64,000 nucleotides of DNA, from assembly GCA_965644295.1 (NCBI GenBank), contig CBFFRP010000406.1:372001-436000 (forward strand), written 5' to 3'. Source of the DNA: Paraphysomonas bandaiensis (taxonomy: Eukaryota > Chrysophyceae). Within the stretch, counting starts at the first letter, position 1. Every line of letters begins with the position of its first letter. The position numbers were made by a program, and so were the translations under genes. The notes beneath the pieces were generated by a model. The model saw only the letters and a program-made list of their open reading frames with translations. It did no database searches and was not told the DNA's origin. This document shows positions 23,577 to 36,800 of the stretch, piece by piece.

Positions 23577-24827
23577 ATGAACGAAGGCGATTTCTACTCC
23601 TCTAAGGTAAGCGACGAATTAGTAGCTGTGTGGTATTTTGTGTTACACTCATTGACGTCGACTCTTATGACGCATTTACTGTATCTTGTAGCGTGCGTTT
23701 CCCCTGGACTCTCGTACTGTATGGGTCGAGCAGCAACTTTGTCAGTCCGTTGTTCTTCCTCGTGATAATTTATATCTTGGCCCCGGCGAATATGACCCAA
23801 TTATTCCATCAGAACATATTACATCACCAGTCATGAGGCCTCCCACCACAGCAGATGATTTTCATCCCTATAGAGGCTCCTTATCTGGTATTTTACAATT
23901 ACATAGAGATAGTTACATATGGGTCTTTACTTCTATCTTTTTGTACCATTTTTCTTATGGAGCTGGACTCCAATTTACTCGACTTAGACTTTAATACAAT
24001 ATAAGCGTCATGATGTTCTTTTTCGCTCGGTTATGCTTATTGTGAATGCTATTGCGTAATTGTTATGATATGTGACTTCACTCAGCTCTGTTTTATATGT
24101 ATACAATTTAGAACCATACTAATTGGAAACTATCACAGGAACCCGTCGTCGAAGAGGAAAAGAGAAGCGACCCTACACTATGTCAAGTGATAATGGAGGC
24201 TTATCGTGCACACGTTCAGAGTTTGCTTCCATTTTCCACGACCACGACAAGCGTGTTCCAATAGACCCTTCGAGAAGATATTTTATATCACAGACACCTC
24301 TCCTCCCACCTGACCCATTCCTTTCTAAAAAGAATTTTCACGATGGACCACACCGGCCGGTGACAGTGAAAATAGCTCAAGCCAAGTACCAGCGTCCTCC
24401 TACAGTTGAAGCCGGGCCAGATTATGAACCGATGTATAACTCCAAACAAATACGTAGCGTTCCTAAACTTGGAAAGATGCCGAAAGCTAAGCGACCTGAA
24501 GCATTTCCTCCTCCTCCAGATTTCTCACTTCGCGAAGAAGAACTGGCTGCCCGATCGAAACAGATACAGAAACTTCCCTCCCATTCACAAGGCAGCAGTG
24601 TTCGTCCAGCTCCAGCCAAATTGAGATCTAGTCGTAGCATTCCCAAGTTTGATGCAACTTGCTACGAGAAGCAGCGCAAGGCAGCCCCACCCGACTTAAC
24701 TCCGTCGTTTGTTAATCGCCAAGCCAAAGTGGGTATATTTGGTAAAGTAACACTAAAGCCTCAGAGTTATCAGTCGACGTTTGTTCCGTCAGCATTGGGG
24801 GTACGATTGAAGAGAAATTCTATGTAA
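23577..24827 (+). CDS. STPG/SHIPPO-type PG-rich repeat protein, probable ciliary
   Basis: Three exons in phase (23577-23606, 23692-23887, 24139-24827) encode 304 aa. Residues 39-46, LGPGEYDP, match the sperm-tail PG-rich (SHIPPO) repeat core PGPG.Y.P, and a weaker AGPDYEPMY occurs later. The protein is rich in Pro, Lys and Arg, with PPPPDFSLREEELAARSKQI as the only helical-looking part, and ends with SYQSTFVPSALGVRLKR. Proteins with this composition are microtubule inner or axoneme-associated proteins in flagella. The first exon is only ten codons. Placement next to a kinesin gene fits a cytoskeletal role but does not prove it. Only one repeat is a clear match, so the family call is moderate. 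Confidence 0.7.
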
Positions 24828-26142
24828 ATAAAATATGAGTAATCTGTGTGCGTGGTGATGAAATACTATAGAATATTTCTTTCTTTTACAATGTATATGA
24901 CGAGTCCGTAATTAAGTGGTGAAGGTATAGTCTGTTAACTCTATAGGTGATAGCAAGCCAGCAAGTTCATCGTCGTATGTAGCAGATACGTTGATATACC
25001 GTTATACACCATGTGTGAAGTGCAAGAGCTGACAACTATAAACATGCCAAGTGCCAACCCATTTGCAAAATTGCTAGTGCTAAAACGGGGAAGAGAGTTT
25101 CCTTCGGAAAGAAATGTAATACGATATATGTAAAATGATATGACATCACATGGTTCGTAAATTGTTAAGTATATAACTTACTTCTATTCACACTTAGTAG
25201 CAACTTACTATACTTCACTTACTATTATATATCTATAACTTTGGTATAAACAGTTTACAATTGAGCTCACAATCTCACAACGCAATAAAAAGTTGAAAAA
25301 ATATATAAGTTTCAAAAAACTAATATGAGATTACTAACAAACTTAGATGTGAATACAAGATAATTTTAAAAAAATACATATTTATTATTATATATCTGGT
25401 ATTCACTTCATGTTTGTTAATCTTTGGATAATATCAACACTTTCAAAATCGGATAACATATTATTTCTTCCAACATGTTAAATATCCGATTAGGCTACTC
25501 CCTTTTTAATAGCACTGCTCACAGCCACTTTCTCACCAGTGATACTCTGTCCTGTCCTGGCATATTGCAGTATCTTGCTCCCTCGGCAAACCACTCCACT
25601 GAAATTCCGAATATAACCTCGTAACTTCACACAGCTGTTTTCATTTTCGCCAAACAAAAGTATTGTTAGTAAGCGTACAGATTGCGTGCTATGTGAATGA
25701 GCGATGAGATTAATACAACTGACACACAGCTGTACACGTGTACATCAGCCCAAAAGCTGTGATGACAGATATGTTGGTGCTCAATTCCACACCTCGCAGA
25801 TCCTGATGACTGGAAGTTGGGGCTATGATACACATGATTCCAATTTTCGTCATATGGATATGTGGTGCCTGCGGACCAACACTGCCTGTATGGTATCCTC
25901 CTGTGCATATCTATAGGAATACCTACTCCTGTGTACGTATGTCATGTTCAGAAAAGCTTGGAAATCCTTGTTTTTATGTTCCATTCTCTTGAAAATATAG
26001 AGCCAGAACGGTAGTTAGCACTGTATTAGCAATTGTATTCACATCTCCACATCACTCCTGCCACAGTCGTGTGCTGGGAGTTGGTTCTATTCATATCAGT
26101 CTACATTTTAATCTAATCGCCGAACTCATCAGAAATATTAAT
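24828..26142. other. Spacer with a dispersed 47-bp repeat
   Basis: AT-rich sequence with no convincing gene. It contains one copy of a repeat also found at 60075-60121. Confidence 0.5.
25176..25222 (+). repeat. Dispersed 47-bp repeat, copy A
   Basis: Starts ACTTACTTCTATTCACACTT. It matches 60075-60121 at 46 of 47 positions by eye, 35 kb away in the same orientation. It is probably part of a longer, otherwise diverged dispersed element. Confidence 0.75.
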
Positions 26143-27789
26143 ATGCAATACGCTTTTCGTCCAGGTGGTGCTACTCGCGACGATGCCGTACCGGTGATTG
26201 CTGTTCCTATGTAATTGTTGTTTATATTAATATTATATATAGCCTTTAGTCTCATTTAAAGCGGGAAAATGCATCCTCGAGCAACAGCCCGAAGGTGATT
26301 TTCTCGTCACTCCTGACCGTAGTTCAGGCACTATCGTTTTGAAAAAAGGGAATGATAATTTAATGCATTTCAAGTGGTTAGACAGGTCAACCGGCGTTCC
26401 GGTCGATGACTTCCTCGTCTTCCCCGGGGAGGTGCAATTTAAACGAGTCCGCACCGGCAAGTCGTCGGATCGCGTGTATGTGCTTAAATGGCGTGCTGGT
26501 GACCGTCGGTTACTGTTCTGGATGCAAGATAAAGATTCCAGTGAGGACACGGAAAATGCCAAAAAAATAAATACCTTTATCAACGATCCCAATGCCCAAC
26601 AAGAAAGCGGTGCAAGTGCCTCCGGAAGAAACAATTTCATGTCTCAAATGCTCAGGTAAGGCGCTTCAATTTCAAATTTGATAGTATAGTTATATATCTC
26701 GATTATCTGATCCCCGTGCTTACTTTTCCCTACTTCGTTGATGTAATTGTGGGTACATGCAGAATGAACCAGCCCCAGTCTTCTGGAAGCCAGCCGCAAC
26801 ATTCCAATGTATTTGGACTGGATTTCGGACGTATCATGCAGGACATCCAAACTGGTCAAAGTGGTGTCCCCAACGCTGCAGGCAGTAGTAGTAACACCTC
26901 TAGAGGAGGGCAAGATGGAATGGGCACTGCTACTCCACAAACACCACAACAGTGAGTAGAATACGCAATATGCTATGAATTATACTATATAGGTTGTAGT
27001 GTGTCGTGTACCCTGTCATATTTGCCCTTACCTTTTGCTTATGGGGCACGCTACTTTTATTGTGCGCACCATCTAAGTAGTTGCTCTGATATTACTATCT
27101 AAGCACTCTTGCGCAGAGCCAGCAGTTCTGGCGTGCTTTCTGCCGAAGCTTTACAGCAAGCTATGGCAGGTATAAGTACCGGTCAATCCGATACTGGCAA
27201 TCAGTCTGCACCTACTGATATTCGTCGGGTATTGAATGCTGAGGCGGTAATTAACACAGGGATTCTCGACGACCCTGAAGGTACACAATGTACTGTATTA
27301 GTGTACCCTGTATGATGTCACTTTATACGGTACTATTACTCGTTTCATTATAAACCTAGCCAATTCACGTGGTTTACTAATAACTCTAATATTATCGCAG
27401 TTCGTCGAACTCTAATTTCATATTTGCCTGAGTCACAGCAGTCCGACGCTGCACTTATGGAAAATCTGCGCAGCCCTCAATTTCAGCAGGCGCTCGACTC
27501 TCTCAGCAATGCGCTGCAGTCAGAAAACTTTAACACTGTTATGGCCAACATGGGGATCGACCCAGCTCCAGGGATGGACCACCTGGTATGTCGTATAAAT
27601 ACTGCTTCGTACATAATAATATGACATTTGACTGTACTATACGTAATCATATGTGTATAGATGAGAGGTGATGCAATTGGAGCGTTTCTTGCAGCTGCAA
27701 ACGCAGTCAACCGAAACCAAACAGAGGATTCCACGAATACTAATACAGCTGATGGTGACTCTGAGACCAAAATGGACGAATCGAATTAA
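26143..27789 (+). CDS. RPN13: Proteasomal ubiquitin receptor RPN13/ADRM1
   Basis: Six exons: 26143 to ~26164-26202 (donor uncertain), ~26244 or 26250-26655, 26763-26951, 27117-27280, 27401-27585 and 27661-27789; exons 2-6 join in phase. Exon 2 is a Pru domain: SFKAGKC, then DFLVTPDRSSGTIVLKKG, NLMHFKWLDR, FLVFPGEVQFKRV, RVYVLKWRAGDRRLLFWMQD and NTFINDP, in the order seen in ADRM1. A linker rich in Gln, Ser and Gly follows. Exon 5 is the DEUBAD domain (SPQFQQALDSLSNALQSENF), which in other species binds the deubiquitinase UCH37. So this is the 19S regulatory-particle receptor binding Rpn2 and ubiquitin. The tail is acidic. The only ambiguity is how the ~10-20 N-terminal codons join exon 2. Confidence 0.93.
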
Positions 27790-29682
27790 ATGAGTGCGTG
27801 GTCTGGCTAGTGCGTAGAGACTGCTTGCTGCTAATAAATACTTATCATTGATTTCATTTTATACTATGTAACAAGCTACGCACTGTGTTATCATTTTATA
27901 TATATTTAACACTATCAATGGACGGATTGTTGATAGGATCACCTTTCAACAAATTTATGGCTAAATTAACTATTCAGTGAGAGATAGTAAAAGATATTGA
28001 GATGAAGAGAAGACTTACTACCTAAAGAATAAAGCCTAATACGTAATAGGATGATAGTGAGACACAACTGCAAGGAGCATTTATTAAGATTCATTTATTC
28101 ACAGATATCTCATAACGCGTGAATACAAAATGCAATATCTATATACTATATACAATGAAATATCATTTGACTGAATAATTACCAGACTATATAAAATACG
28201 CGACTGTAAAAGTTAAGCTAATGTGTGTAGTGCAAACGCCATGTTCAAACGTGTCTTGTCATCATACTATTAGGTCTTATCCTTCATGTGAAGTTTATAT
28301 AATCAATCCTTTTCTTGTAATTATACGAAGTGTATCTTTAATTAAATACTAAGACTAGCTCTAAATCTTATTTGCACTGGGTCCAATCACGTACCAGCAT
28401 ATCTTGTATAGTCACGTATCTTATTGTAAAGATAACACTTCTCGTGAAACGCCAACTCTATAATACCCGATCATTTTACGTATGTGATGTATTGCCCTCC
28501 TAGGAAGCCCCCTGACTCACCAAAAGTGTCTTTTATAACGAGAAATAAGCAACTTTTTAAAACAACATCATTCTCAAACATAACAATCATAATATATTTA
28601 TCATATATAACGTAGTTTATTTCGAATAAATTGCGAAAATCAATCAGAAAGCACCAAGCAAGGAAACCCAAGCAGAGAGCAGTGCTTAATGCAATTCAGA
28701 AAAGAATTGCCAATATCTCTGACATGTTGAACATGCTTGGTGCTACCAGGAGCATGAATTTCGTAGTTTGAGAACGTTTTTGTACTTCGTAGAAAACTGC
28801 TCACACGTTCTTTCAGTCATGTATTTGACAAAGACGGTTAGTATTCTACGGGTGACCTCATATATTCAGTTCCCTCTGATAACAAGAAGTGCTATACAAT
28901 GATGGCAACAACGAATACTTCCTCGTTCCCCCTTGAACACAATGCCTATATAGTAAACCTCATTGCTCGTATGCCAAATGATTCCGAAGTTGAAAATCAA
29001 GGTGCATGTTTGATGTACACTGGGGTATCTGAGACGTCATGTTCAGTACTCTCCTACAAAGAAAAAGACCACAGCACCGTAACTGTATTAGAAGTTTCAC
29101 ATGTCTGTTGGCAGGTTACATGTCAAAATCGCTTTGCGGATCTCCTAAAGTTGTCATATTAGAGGTCTCTATGACATTACTAATGAGGGACATCAACCTT
29201 ATAGTCTCACTCAGGAGTTATCCGTACTAGGAGGCACGTCAGTAATAGGCGGCCTAAATTACTACTAGTACGAAGCTTCGACACACAGCAATGCAATACG
29301 ACTAAGTTTCACTCACACAGTTTGCTTTAATGATTTCTCAGTAGATGCCTCACCATAATAGAGTCAGTTCTGTTTAGCAATACTGTACATGGCGCTGGAC
29401 ATGCTCCATCAACGAGTGAAGAAGCAGCTTCAAGATATTCATGATAATAATGCTGAGATCTAGATATTTTTAAAAAAGGGGTTTCTTACAGGAAGAAAGT
29501 GCTAAATCCCTATTTTTTACTAGCCTCCAGTTGAAAAACTCTCCACTTTTGCGCACAGCAGCGATCATTCTCTTCATGCACAAGTAGCTCCACAGTGTTG
29601 CCAGGGACTGTAGCTTCAGCATGAAGTAGAGAGGTGTGCTGTCCTTTATCTCCTTATAAGAACACAGTGATTATTAAAACAA
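27790..29682. other. Long spacer upstream of the NTPase-nuclease gene
   Basis: No gene I can support. A plus-strand frame at 28902-29162 (87 codons) has more ordinary amino-acid composition than its surroundings but no recognised motif. It could be a relic of a mobile element. Confidence 0.4.
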
Positions 29683-32196
29683 ATGGCCACTTCATATTCA
29701 GACCGATTAAAGAATTTTGCATCCGCGATAATAGCGGAAGACATGAGTGATGGCGTATTGGAGAAGCAACAGCAGTTGTTTGGACCGTGTGTTAGGAATA
29801 AACTGCCTGTAGACACTGTGTCCAAACCAGGAAAATGTATATTCTTTTCTCAATTGATTGAGACGCGTGGAGATATTGGAGTAAAAATTTACAAGAAGTG
29901 TTGTGCATGTTATTCGTCTGACTCACAAGACCAGGCTATTTTTGCTTCTTCTGCAGCGTCAGGAACTGGAAAGACTCACGGGGTGTACGCAGCTGGAAAG
30001 CATATGTTTTCTCTAGTTATAAGAGTCGGAACTTCAAGCGACGAAATTAATGGCGGAGCAGTACTTAGTTCACCATGGGAGGAACTTGTCAAAACCATTA
30101 CAGCTATTAGGGAGTATTACTTGCGTCAAAATGAGGTGGATGGTGTGCCTGTCAGTTTCGAAAAGTGCAAAGAATGTGCTCATTATGCGTATACTTGTAT
30201 TAAGCTGCTAGTTTCTTGCTACATGGCAGTGTCGATTGATGCTCTCCGCTTGGTAACGTCGCCGTCTTTATCAGAAGCACAACAGAGGGAATTTCTGTTG
30301 AGCTTCCACAGAAATTGCATATCCGAGGATTTGGTGCGAGAACGGTTCCTTTGCGAATTGGATTTCCATCGCAATTCCTACACCAGTGAATGCCACCTTC
30401 TCGATGCTGAGTCTGTGAACAATTTTTGCAATGGGTTGGAGATGAGTTTTAGTCAACAAGTTTTAATCTGCTTTGATGAAATCCCTGCACTCAAGGACTA
30501 CTTTCCGAAGCTTTTCATTGACTCTGATACCTATTTGAAGAATGACGAACCTGAGCCCGGAGATGCTAGCATTCACAGAGGGCTTTTGTATGCAGTTGCC
30601 TGTTGTATGGTGTCTCTATCAAATTCCACGAAATGGTCAATGCTTATGACGGGCACATCATTTTCCTTAACCCAATTATCTTGCTCGGGCCAGGGTTTGT
30701 CGCCAGTACGTGGGTGTGTGGAGGCGGTTTCCCCTGACAAAATTTTGGATGTGTCGGATATGCAGGCCTTGTTGCAATATTACTTCAACCTATCCGATGG
30801 GACGCTGGAGGATGTTGCTGTTGTGTCTATGCTCAAGAGATGTTGTGGTCGTCCCCATATTTTCGTGAACATTGTGTTGAAAAGAATCTTCGATACACTT
30901 CTTTTTTTGAAATGCAAAGTGGATGAGGTTGGTGTGGAGCTACTATTGGGTTCGTGGACTGATTTTGTCGCAAATATGCAAAGCGTATACCAACGTTTGT
31001 TTCGCAACTTGCTGAGTATTTCTCCGCGACTGCTCCCTCACGGCAGTAATGGCTCCACGAAGTCTTTGGCGCCTCTACTTCTTTCAGCACTTCTCTTCAA
31101 TAAAGGTATTATGAATCTTCCAGATGATGATGTTGTTGCTGAAGCAATTCGTTGCAGTATCATCCCGGTTTCGTCCTCTATGGGAGGCAAGTGGGTGGAT
31201 ATAACAGCCGAACCTATTGTAGAGGAGGCGTTGCGGAAAGTGCTTGTACAGATGGCTGATGACAAGAAAGAAATCATAATGCGTTTGGTTCTGAGTGGAG
31301 TAAAATGCCAGGACAAAGGCATCACAGCTGAAACTGCCTTTACCTATTTTTTGGTATTGTGCTCTTTTGTGAATATCCAGAAGCAGCGACCCAATCTATT
31401 GTCCGGACTGATCGCCCCCTTTTTCGAAAATATTCATCAGCAACCACCTCAGCTCTCCGCCTTTACTTGTGAGGTTACCACGTTGGTGGATATGTCTGGT
31501 TGGGCAGCGGAGGGAAACTGTTTTCTGCGCAGGTTCGTCAAAGAGGATGGATCGTACGACACCTCTATACTGCTCGTCAATATTCCTATCACTGCTGGGG
31601 TAGATGTAGCGTTTTTGGTTGTAAACAAGAGTGCTCCACTTAACTCTCCACTCCGCACAAGACTAGTTGCTTTGCAGCTGAAAAACCGTAAGAAGGGTCA
31701 ACTGAAGTCTGCCTTGTTGACTATTCACTCTGGTACTCAATATATGACGAATAAGCAACGTGAGTATGCGATACACAACGCGACTCGAACTCCCAGAGAT
31801 GCCGAGGAAGATTGGCTTAATAAATTTCCTAGAAGTGATTCTGGGGGTATCGATTTCTTAGAGTGGAATGATTATCAAAACCAGTTCGCAGCAAATCACC
31901 CAGTGCTATGTAACAAATGGATTCGAATTGCTGTCTTTGCCCAGCCCATACATGATGCTATTTACAACTTTCTGCAAGATTTTCCGAGTAGCATTAGTAG
32001 CTTATATCGCCAAGTCAATATCGATGAAGGCATTACAGGAAGTACAGTGTCCAATAGCGAGGGAGCGAAGTTAGACGATCATAGTGACTACGCAGATGAC
32101 GAAGAGGAAGAAGTGGACGACCCAGAGGTCAAACGATTGGAGGTTGCGGCGGATAGCAGTCCTGTTGTGGTGCTGACAATGAACTCCAAGAATTAG
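29683..32196 (+). CDS. Crinkler/RHS-type protein: P-loop NTPase plus REase-fold nuclease domain
   Basis: An intronless 837-residue protein, unlike most neighbours, which are spliced. Walker A is SGTGKTH (residues ~93-99), Walker B is LICFDE (~261-266) and the sensor strand is MLMTGTS. Residues ~620-700 hold a restriction-endonuclease-like core: GVDVAFLVV (Asp ~640) followed by LVALQLKNRKKG (the QxK of the D...(E/Q)xK signature). This NTPase-nuclease pairing is the architecture described for Crinkler effectors and trypanosome RHS proteins. The tail is strongly acidic (DDEEEEVDDPE). There is no signal peptide and no LxLFLAK motif at the N-terminus, so host-directed secretion is not supported; a genome-resident or transposon-linked role is equally possible. 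It sits 1.2 kb from a fresh copia insertion. Confidence 0.72.
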   Translation: MATSYSDRLKNFASAIIAEDMSDGVLEKQQQLFGPCVRNKLPVDTVSKPGKCIFFSQLIETRGDIGVKIYKKCCACYSSDSQDQAIFASSAASGTGKTHGVYAAGKHMFSLVIRVGTSSDEINGGAVLSSPWEELVKTITAIREYYLRQNEVDGVPVSFEKCKECAHYAYTCIKLLVSCYMAVSIDALRLVTSPSLSEAQQREFLLSFHRNCISEDLVRERFLCELDFHRNSYTSECHLLDAESVNNFCNGLEMSFSQQVLICFDEIPALKDYFPKLFIDSDTYLKNDEPEPGDASIHRGLLYAVACCMVSLSNSTKWSMLMTGTSFSLTQLSCSGQGLSPVRGCVEAVSPDKILDVSDMQALLQYYFNLSDGTLEDVAVVSMLKRCCGRPHIFVNIVLKRIFDTLLFLKCKVDEVGVELLLGSWTDFVANMQSVYQRLFRNLLSISPRLLPHGSNGSTKSLAPLLLSALLFNKGIMNLPDDDVVAEAIRCSIIPVSSSMGGKWVDITAEPIVEEALRKVLVQMADDKKEIIMRLVLSGVKCQDKGITAETAFTYFLVLCSFVNIQKQRPNLLSGLIAPFFENIHQQPPQLSAFTCEVTTLVDMSGWAAEGNCFLRRFVKEDGSYDTSILLVNIPITAGVDVAFLVVNKSAPLNSPLRTRLVALQLKNRKKGQLKSALLTIHSGTQYMTNKQREYAIHNATRTPRDAEEDWLNKFPRSDSGGIDFLEWNDYQNQFAANHPVLCNKWIRIAVFAQPIHDAIYNFLQDFPSSISSLYRQVNIDEGITGSTVSNSEGAKLDDHSDYADDEEEEVDDPEVKRLEVAADSSPVVVLTMNSKN

Positions 32197-33399
32197 CTCA
32201 CGGAAAAATTTCGATCAGATTTCATTGATAGCACTAGTGCTAACCTGTATCTTCCCAACTCTAAGAATATAATCCCATATTTCGACCATCTAACCGTTTC
32301 TGCTGTGCGAGGGGCGCAATGCATCTCCGAAAATATGCCACCTGTATTTTGATATCGTCTTTCCTTAAATGTAAATATAGTCGGGGACATTCCGGTTTAG
32401 TCACCAGTATTTTCCAGATATTGAATTTATTTTTTCCATTCAAAAATGATTTTAAGCGTTTCCCAACTCTCCATCTCGTTTCGTATAATTCTTTTGTACT
32501 CTAATGAATCGAAATTATTCTTGACATAAATTTTCACTATTCGAGGAATTGTAGAAGCATGTATGTAAAATATGGAGTCATTTCAATCAGTAAGAAGTCA
32601 AGGATTTATTACTGATTACTGATTCAGCAATTACTGCGCGAAGTATTCAGTTGGAGGGATGTTCGATTGACTTTTCGTCAGGTGAAAGATTCTTTATGTT
32701 GAATTTTGCTGGTCTTCAGCAAACAATTAAAAGCTGTATTCATAAGATATTCGAATATTATTTATGACCGTCACTTGAAGCATATAGCACTTGAAAACAT
32801 GAATCAATGAAATGTTATGACATTTCGTCAGATACTAAACTCTAAACTGAAATACTTTGACTGTATAAAATAGAGTCTTCCACTAGCCACTAATGGGTGC
32901 CGGCTTTCAACGCCTACTGCTAAATAACAAGACTTTCAATATATAAAATAGAGTCTGGTAGCCATTAATGGCCCACCAATGGGTGCCCAAGCATATTTCA
33001 ATAATTCGCAACAGTAAATAATCATTTCAACCTCGTAATTGTTTTAATACAAGTAACTGTTTTAATTGTTTTAATGATGACTGCCGTTGTTGCATGCATG
33101 TTGTTATATAACAGCATTTTTGTGAAAATCCAATCGGCTTTATGTATATCATTATTTAATTAATCAGCAATATCAAGTTACTGCACGAGTGCTCTTTGAT
33201 GATTTGTGCTGGCAATTGAGAACTCTAAAGAATGCGAGTAAGCTCCGTAAGAAATTTATGCACAGCAGTCAGTCAAGATACCAGCAGGTCGGATTCCACA
33301 TTTGTAGTGATGACCGCTATTTGCATCCATCTGGCCACTTGCTATCATGCGGATTTGGTTCTACTGTATTAAGTCTAATTCCAAGTGAAACGTCAAGCT
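32197..33399. other. Spacer with 78-bp imperfect tandem duplication
   Basis: No gene. TATAAAATAGAGTCT followed by a CCACTAATGGGTGCC-like block begins at 32864 and again at 32942, giving two imperfect units of about 78 bp. Confidence 0.5.
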
Positions 33400-33404
33400 G
33401 GTAC

Positions 33405-33725
33405 TATTGACTAAAGACCATTTTCAGATGATTAAGATCGTTGTAAGAGAAGTTTAAGTTAGTCAAACTAGATAGATTACTTTATTATGATTGTATACAC
33501 AATTGTGTGTGTTGTCATGTAGCACATGTCAACAACATGATAAATTATTTCGTTCATGTTAACCACTGCTCAACTTCCGTATCTTGAATCGTCATGATAT
33601 AATACTTCAGTTTCACAGTTATAGCTATATAGCACCTTTTGACTATTGACTACGTATTACTGTTTTTCACATTGTATTTAACGTATTCTACAGTACTATC
33701 TTAGAGAACCATACGTATTCCAACA
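33405..33725 (-). repeat. 3' LTR of the copia element
   Basis: 321 bp, same sequence as 38594-38914 by eye. It is the downstream LTR, because the element is read on the minus strand. It is bordered on the left by the GGTAC duplication. Confidence 0.95.
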
Positions 33726-33891
33726 CTCCTCCTCAATGTAGAAACGAGTAATCGTCATTATACTGCAGCTATATATATCATCTAGTCATCTTAGGATAAA
33801 ACGGATGTGAAAATCTTCATAAAGATACTGTGAACATCACACTTCGCTGTAACACAGTTATGTGGGATTCTTACCCACTAAAAACACACCC

Positions 33892-36800
33892 TTAACCTTT
33901 CTTGAACCGCTTCTTCTGATTCTTCTCAACTTCATTTGAAATGCTCCTCTTTTCCCCTGTGATAGTTTCTTCATGGAGTTTAAAGAGCTTTGTAGATAAC
34001 GCTTTTGTAAATATGTCGGCCGCCATATCCTTAGTCGATACATGAATCAATCTGGCTGTAGGAAACCTTCCATTTACGTGTTCCCGAACCCAGTGGTACT
34101 TTATCTGAATATGTTTTGATCTTTTGTGATAGACTGGATTTTCTGACAGATCTTTTGCACTCTTGCTGTCCATGAAGAATGGGGTTGGCTTCGTCAATGC
34201 GAGTCCTAGCTCTCGTAACACCCCCCGTAGCCACACCAGTTCTTGCATGGCCGCATATTCAGCCATATACTCGGACTCCATACTGGAAGTTGCAACTGTA
34301 GTCTGCAGTTTGGACTGCCATGCGATTGCTCCAGCACATAAGAATACAATATAACCGGTAGTTGAACGTCTCGTTAGTATATCACCTGCCCAGTCCGCAT
34401 CACTAAATACATGTAAATCAAACTTACTCCCACTGAATTTGATTCCTTTGCTGGTGGTGCCTCTCAAATATTTCAATAAATGAATAGCTAAACGACACGA
34501 TGCGTATGTAGGATTACTGCTGTATCTCGATAGTAATCCGATTGCATAGGCGAGATCTGGTCTTGTGTGGAGTGCGAGATACAGGATTGCTCCAATAATA
34601 CTACGATACGGAAATTTTGAGACCCAGTCCTCCTGTTCTGATGTAAGTTCCCGTTCTGCAGCTAGTAGTTCTTGTGCATTTGATGGCAACGGAGCTTCCT
34701 TATTCTTTCTACTGTTTCCCATGACATGGTTGAATTTCTGAATCACTTTCTCCGCATACTGTGATTGATCTAGTTTGAACCAGTCTTCGCCTCTCGTGAT
34801 TCGAATATTTAGGAAACTTTGGCACTCTCCCATGTCCCTCATTTCAAACGTTTGGCAGAACTTGTTCTTGACAAAAACAAGGAATTCAAAATCCACAGAT
34901 GCGATTATGATGTCATCTACATACAGGAGTAATAACGTAAGTTTGCCTTGGTGCCAACGATAATATAAGCAGGTATCTAACACGCATGATCTAAACTGCA
35001 TTGACTTTATGAATTTATCGATGTGGCGATTCCACTGACGCGGTGAGGCTCGTAAACCATATAGTGCTTTGATGAGTTTAAAACACCATCCATTGCTGAG
35101 CTCCTCATCTGGAGGTGGGTACATGTAGACATCTTCATCTAAATTTGCATAACAAAATGCAGAACTGACATCAAGCTGGTGTACATGCATATGGAACATA
35201 AAAGCAATTGCAATCACGAGCCTGATAGTTATCCCTTTGACAACCGGTGCAAATGTAGATGGCTCCTCCTCAGTTTTCTCCTGAAGATTTCCTAGTGCGA
35301 CTAGTCGAGCTTTATACTTCTGTATGTTGCCTAGTATGTCACGCTTGAGTTTGTGAACATACTTACATCTGATTAATTTGACCCCAGATGGTCGACGTAC
35401 TATCTTCAAAACGCCTCTTCGTAAAAGAGCTTTCTTCTCTATTCGTCTGGCTGTTCTCCATTCTTCCGCTTGAGGGGACCTCTCCGCCTCTAGAAAACTG
35501 TTCGGTTCATGGACGTGTTTATTCTCAGTACTCTCCTCTGAATCCATGACATTTACATCGGCATCCATTACCTCTATCATGTTAATTTCTCCTAACACTG
35601 AAGCATTAGCTAGCCTCCTCCGTAAACGCTTACGTTTCTCTGCATCCCTTTTAGATACTCTCTGTAGGGTATTAGTACTGTTAGAATTTATAGTATCAGT
35701 ATATTCAGGTACTCCCTGTTTTACTGCTCGATCAGGTTCTCCCTGAGCTGCATCTGCATCAAGTACTCCTTGAGTCATATCTTCATCAGGTGCTCCCTGA
35801 CTAATACCATGGTTAACTAGCTGCTCCTGATGGCTCTCAGGTGCTGGGATAGTGGACGTACTCCGTCCATCAGTGGTACTAGAAGCGTCCCTCGTTCCCG
35901 TATATCCCGTGTATCCAGGCGTATTCCTTGTCATTACCTGAACATCTTCTATATGTATGGGTACCTTCTGCTCAATGTGGGTTCTCCCCGCAGTTACAAG
36001 TGACCGATAACCAACAATGACACCCTTTCTTTCTACCACTCTGGTGGTCTTGTACAACAGCCCGTCTTCATCGTCTATGTGAAAAGTCTTCACGAGATGC
36101 TGATAATCATTCACCGTCTTTGGTCTAGGTGCTGTTCGTACTCGAAGAGCGTCGATTTCTGCGTAATATTCTTCGGTGCGGGAAGGTATACTCTCATCTG
36201 TGAGTATGTGTACACACGTAATTACCTTATCGGTTGCTGGGAGATACACCTGGTATCCAACTTTATCTTCCGAATATCCCACTAGGTATCCAATCTTTGA
36301 TTTATCGTCCCAGTCCTTTCGCCTGTCCGCCTTAGGTGTCAATATATAAGTTTTGCACCCCCATACTCTAAAATATTTCAAACTGGGTGGCTGACCCGTG
36401 ACATACTCATATGGGGACATGTATCCTCTGTCCGTCCTTGTAGGGAGTCTGATCAGTGTATAGCGAGCAGCATGATACGCGTCTAACCAGAATGGAACCG
36501 GTAGGCCTGACTGCAACAACATCGCCAACGCCATCTCTGATGCAGTCCTGAATTTTCGCTCCTCTACTGCATTCATTTCCGGACTATCTGTTGAAGACCA
36601 AGTATGTTTGTAGCAGCCTTGTGATCTCAAATAGCTCCTAAGTTCTTGATTTATGAGTTCTCCAGCTCCATCAGCGTGGTAGTGGTCCACTCTCAGCTTA
36701 TATTGCCTAATCTCTCCTTCGAACACCTCTCTAAAAAACTGAATCACTTCTTCTTTAGTACGCTGGTTTACGCCTTTTACCCAGAACATCCTACTCGGGT

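Noticed and set aside
28902-29162. Candidate small gene of 87 codons
   Set aside because: No recognisable motif, no splice support and no neighbouring exons; possibly transposon debris.
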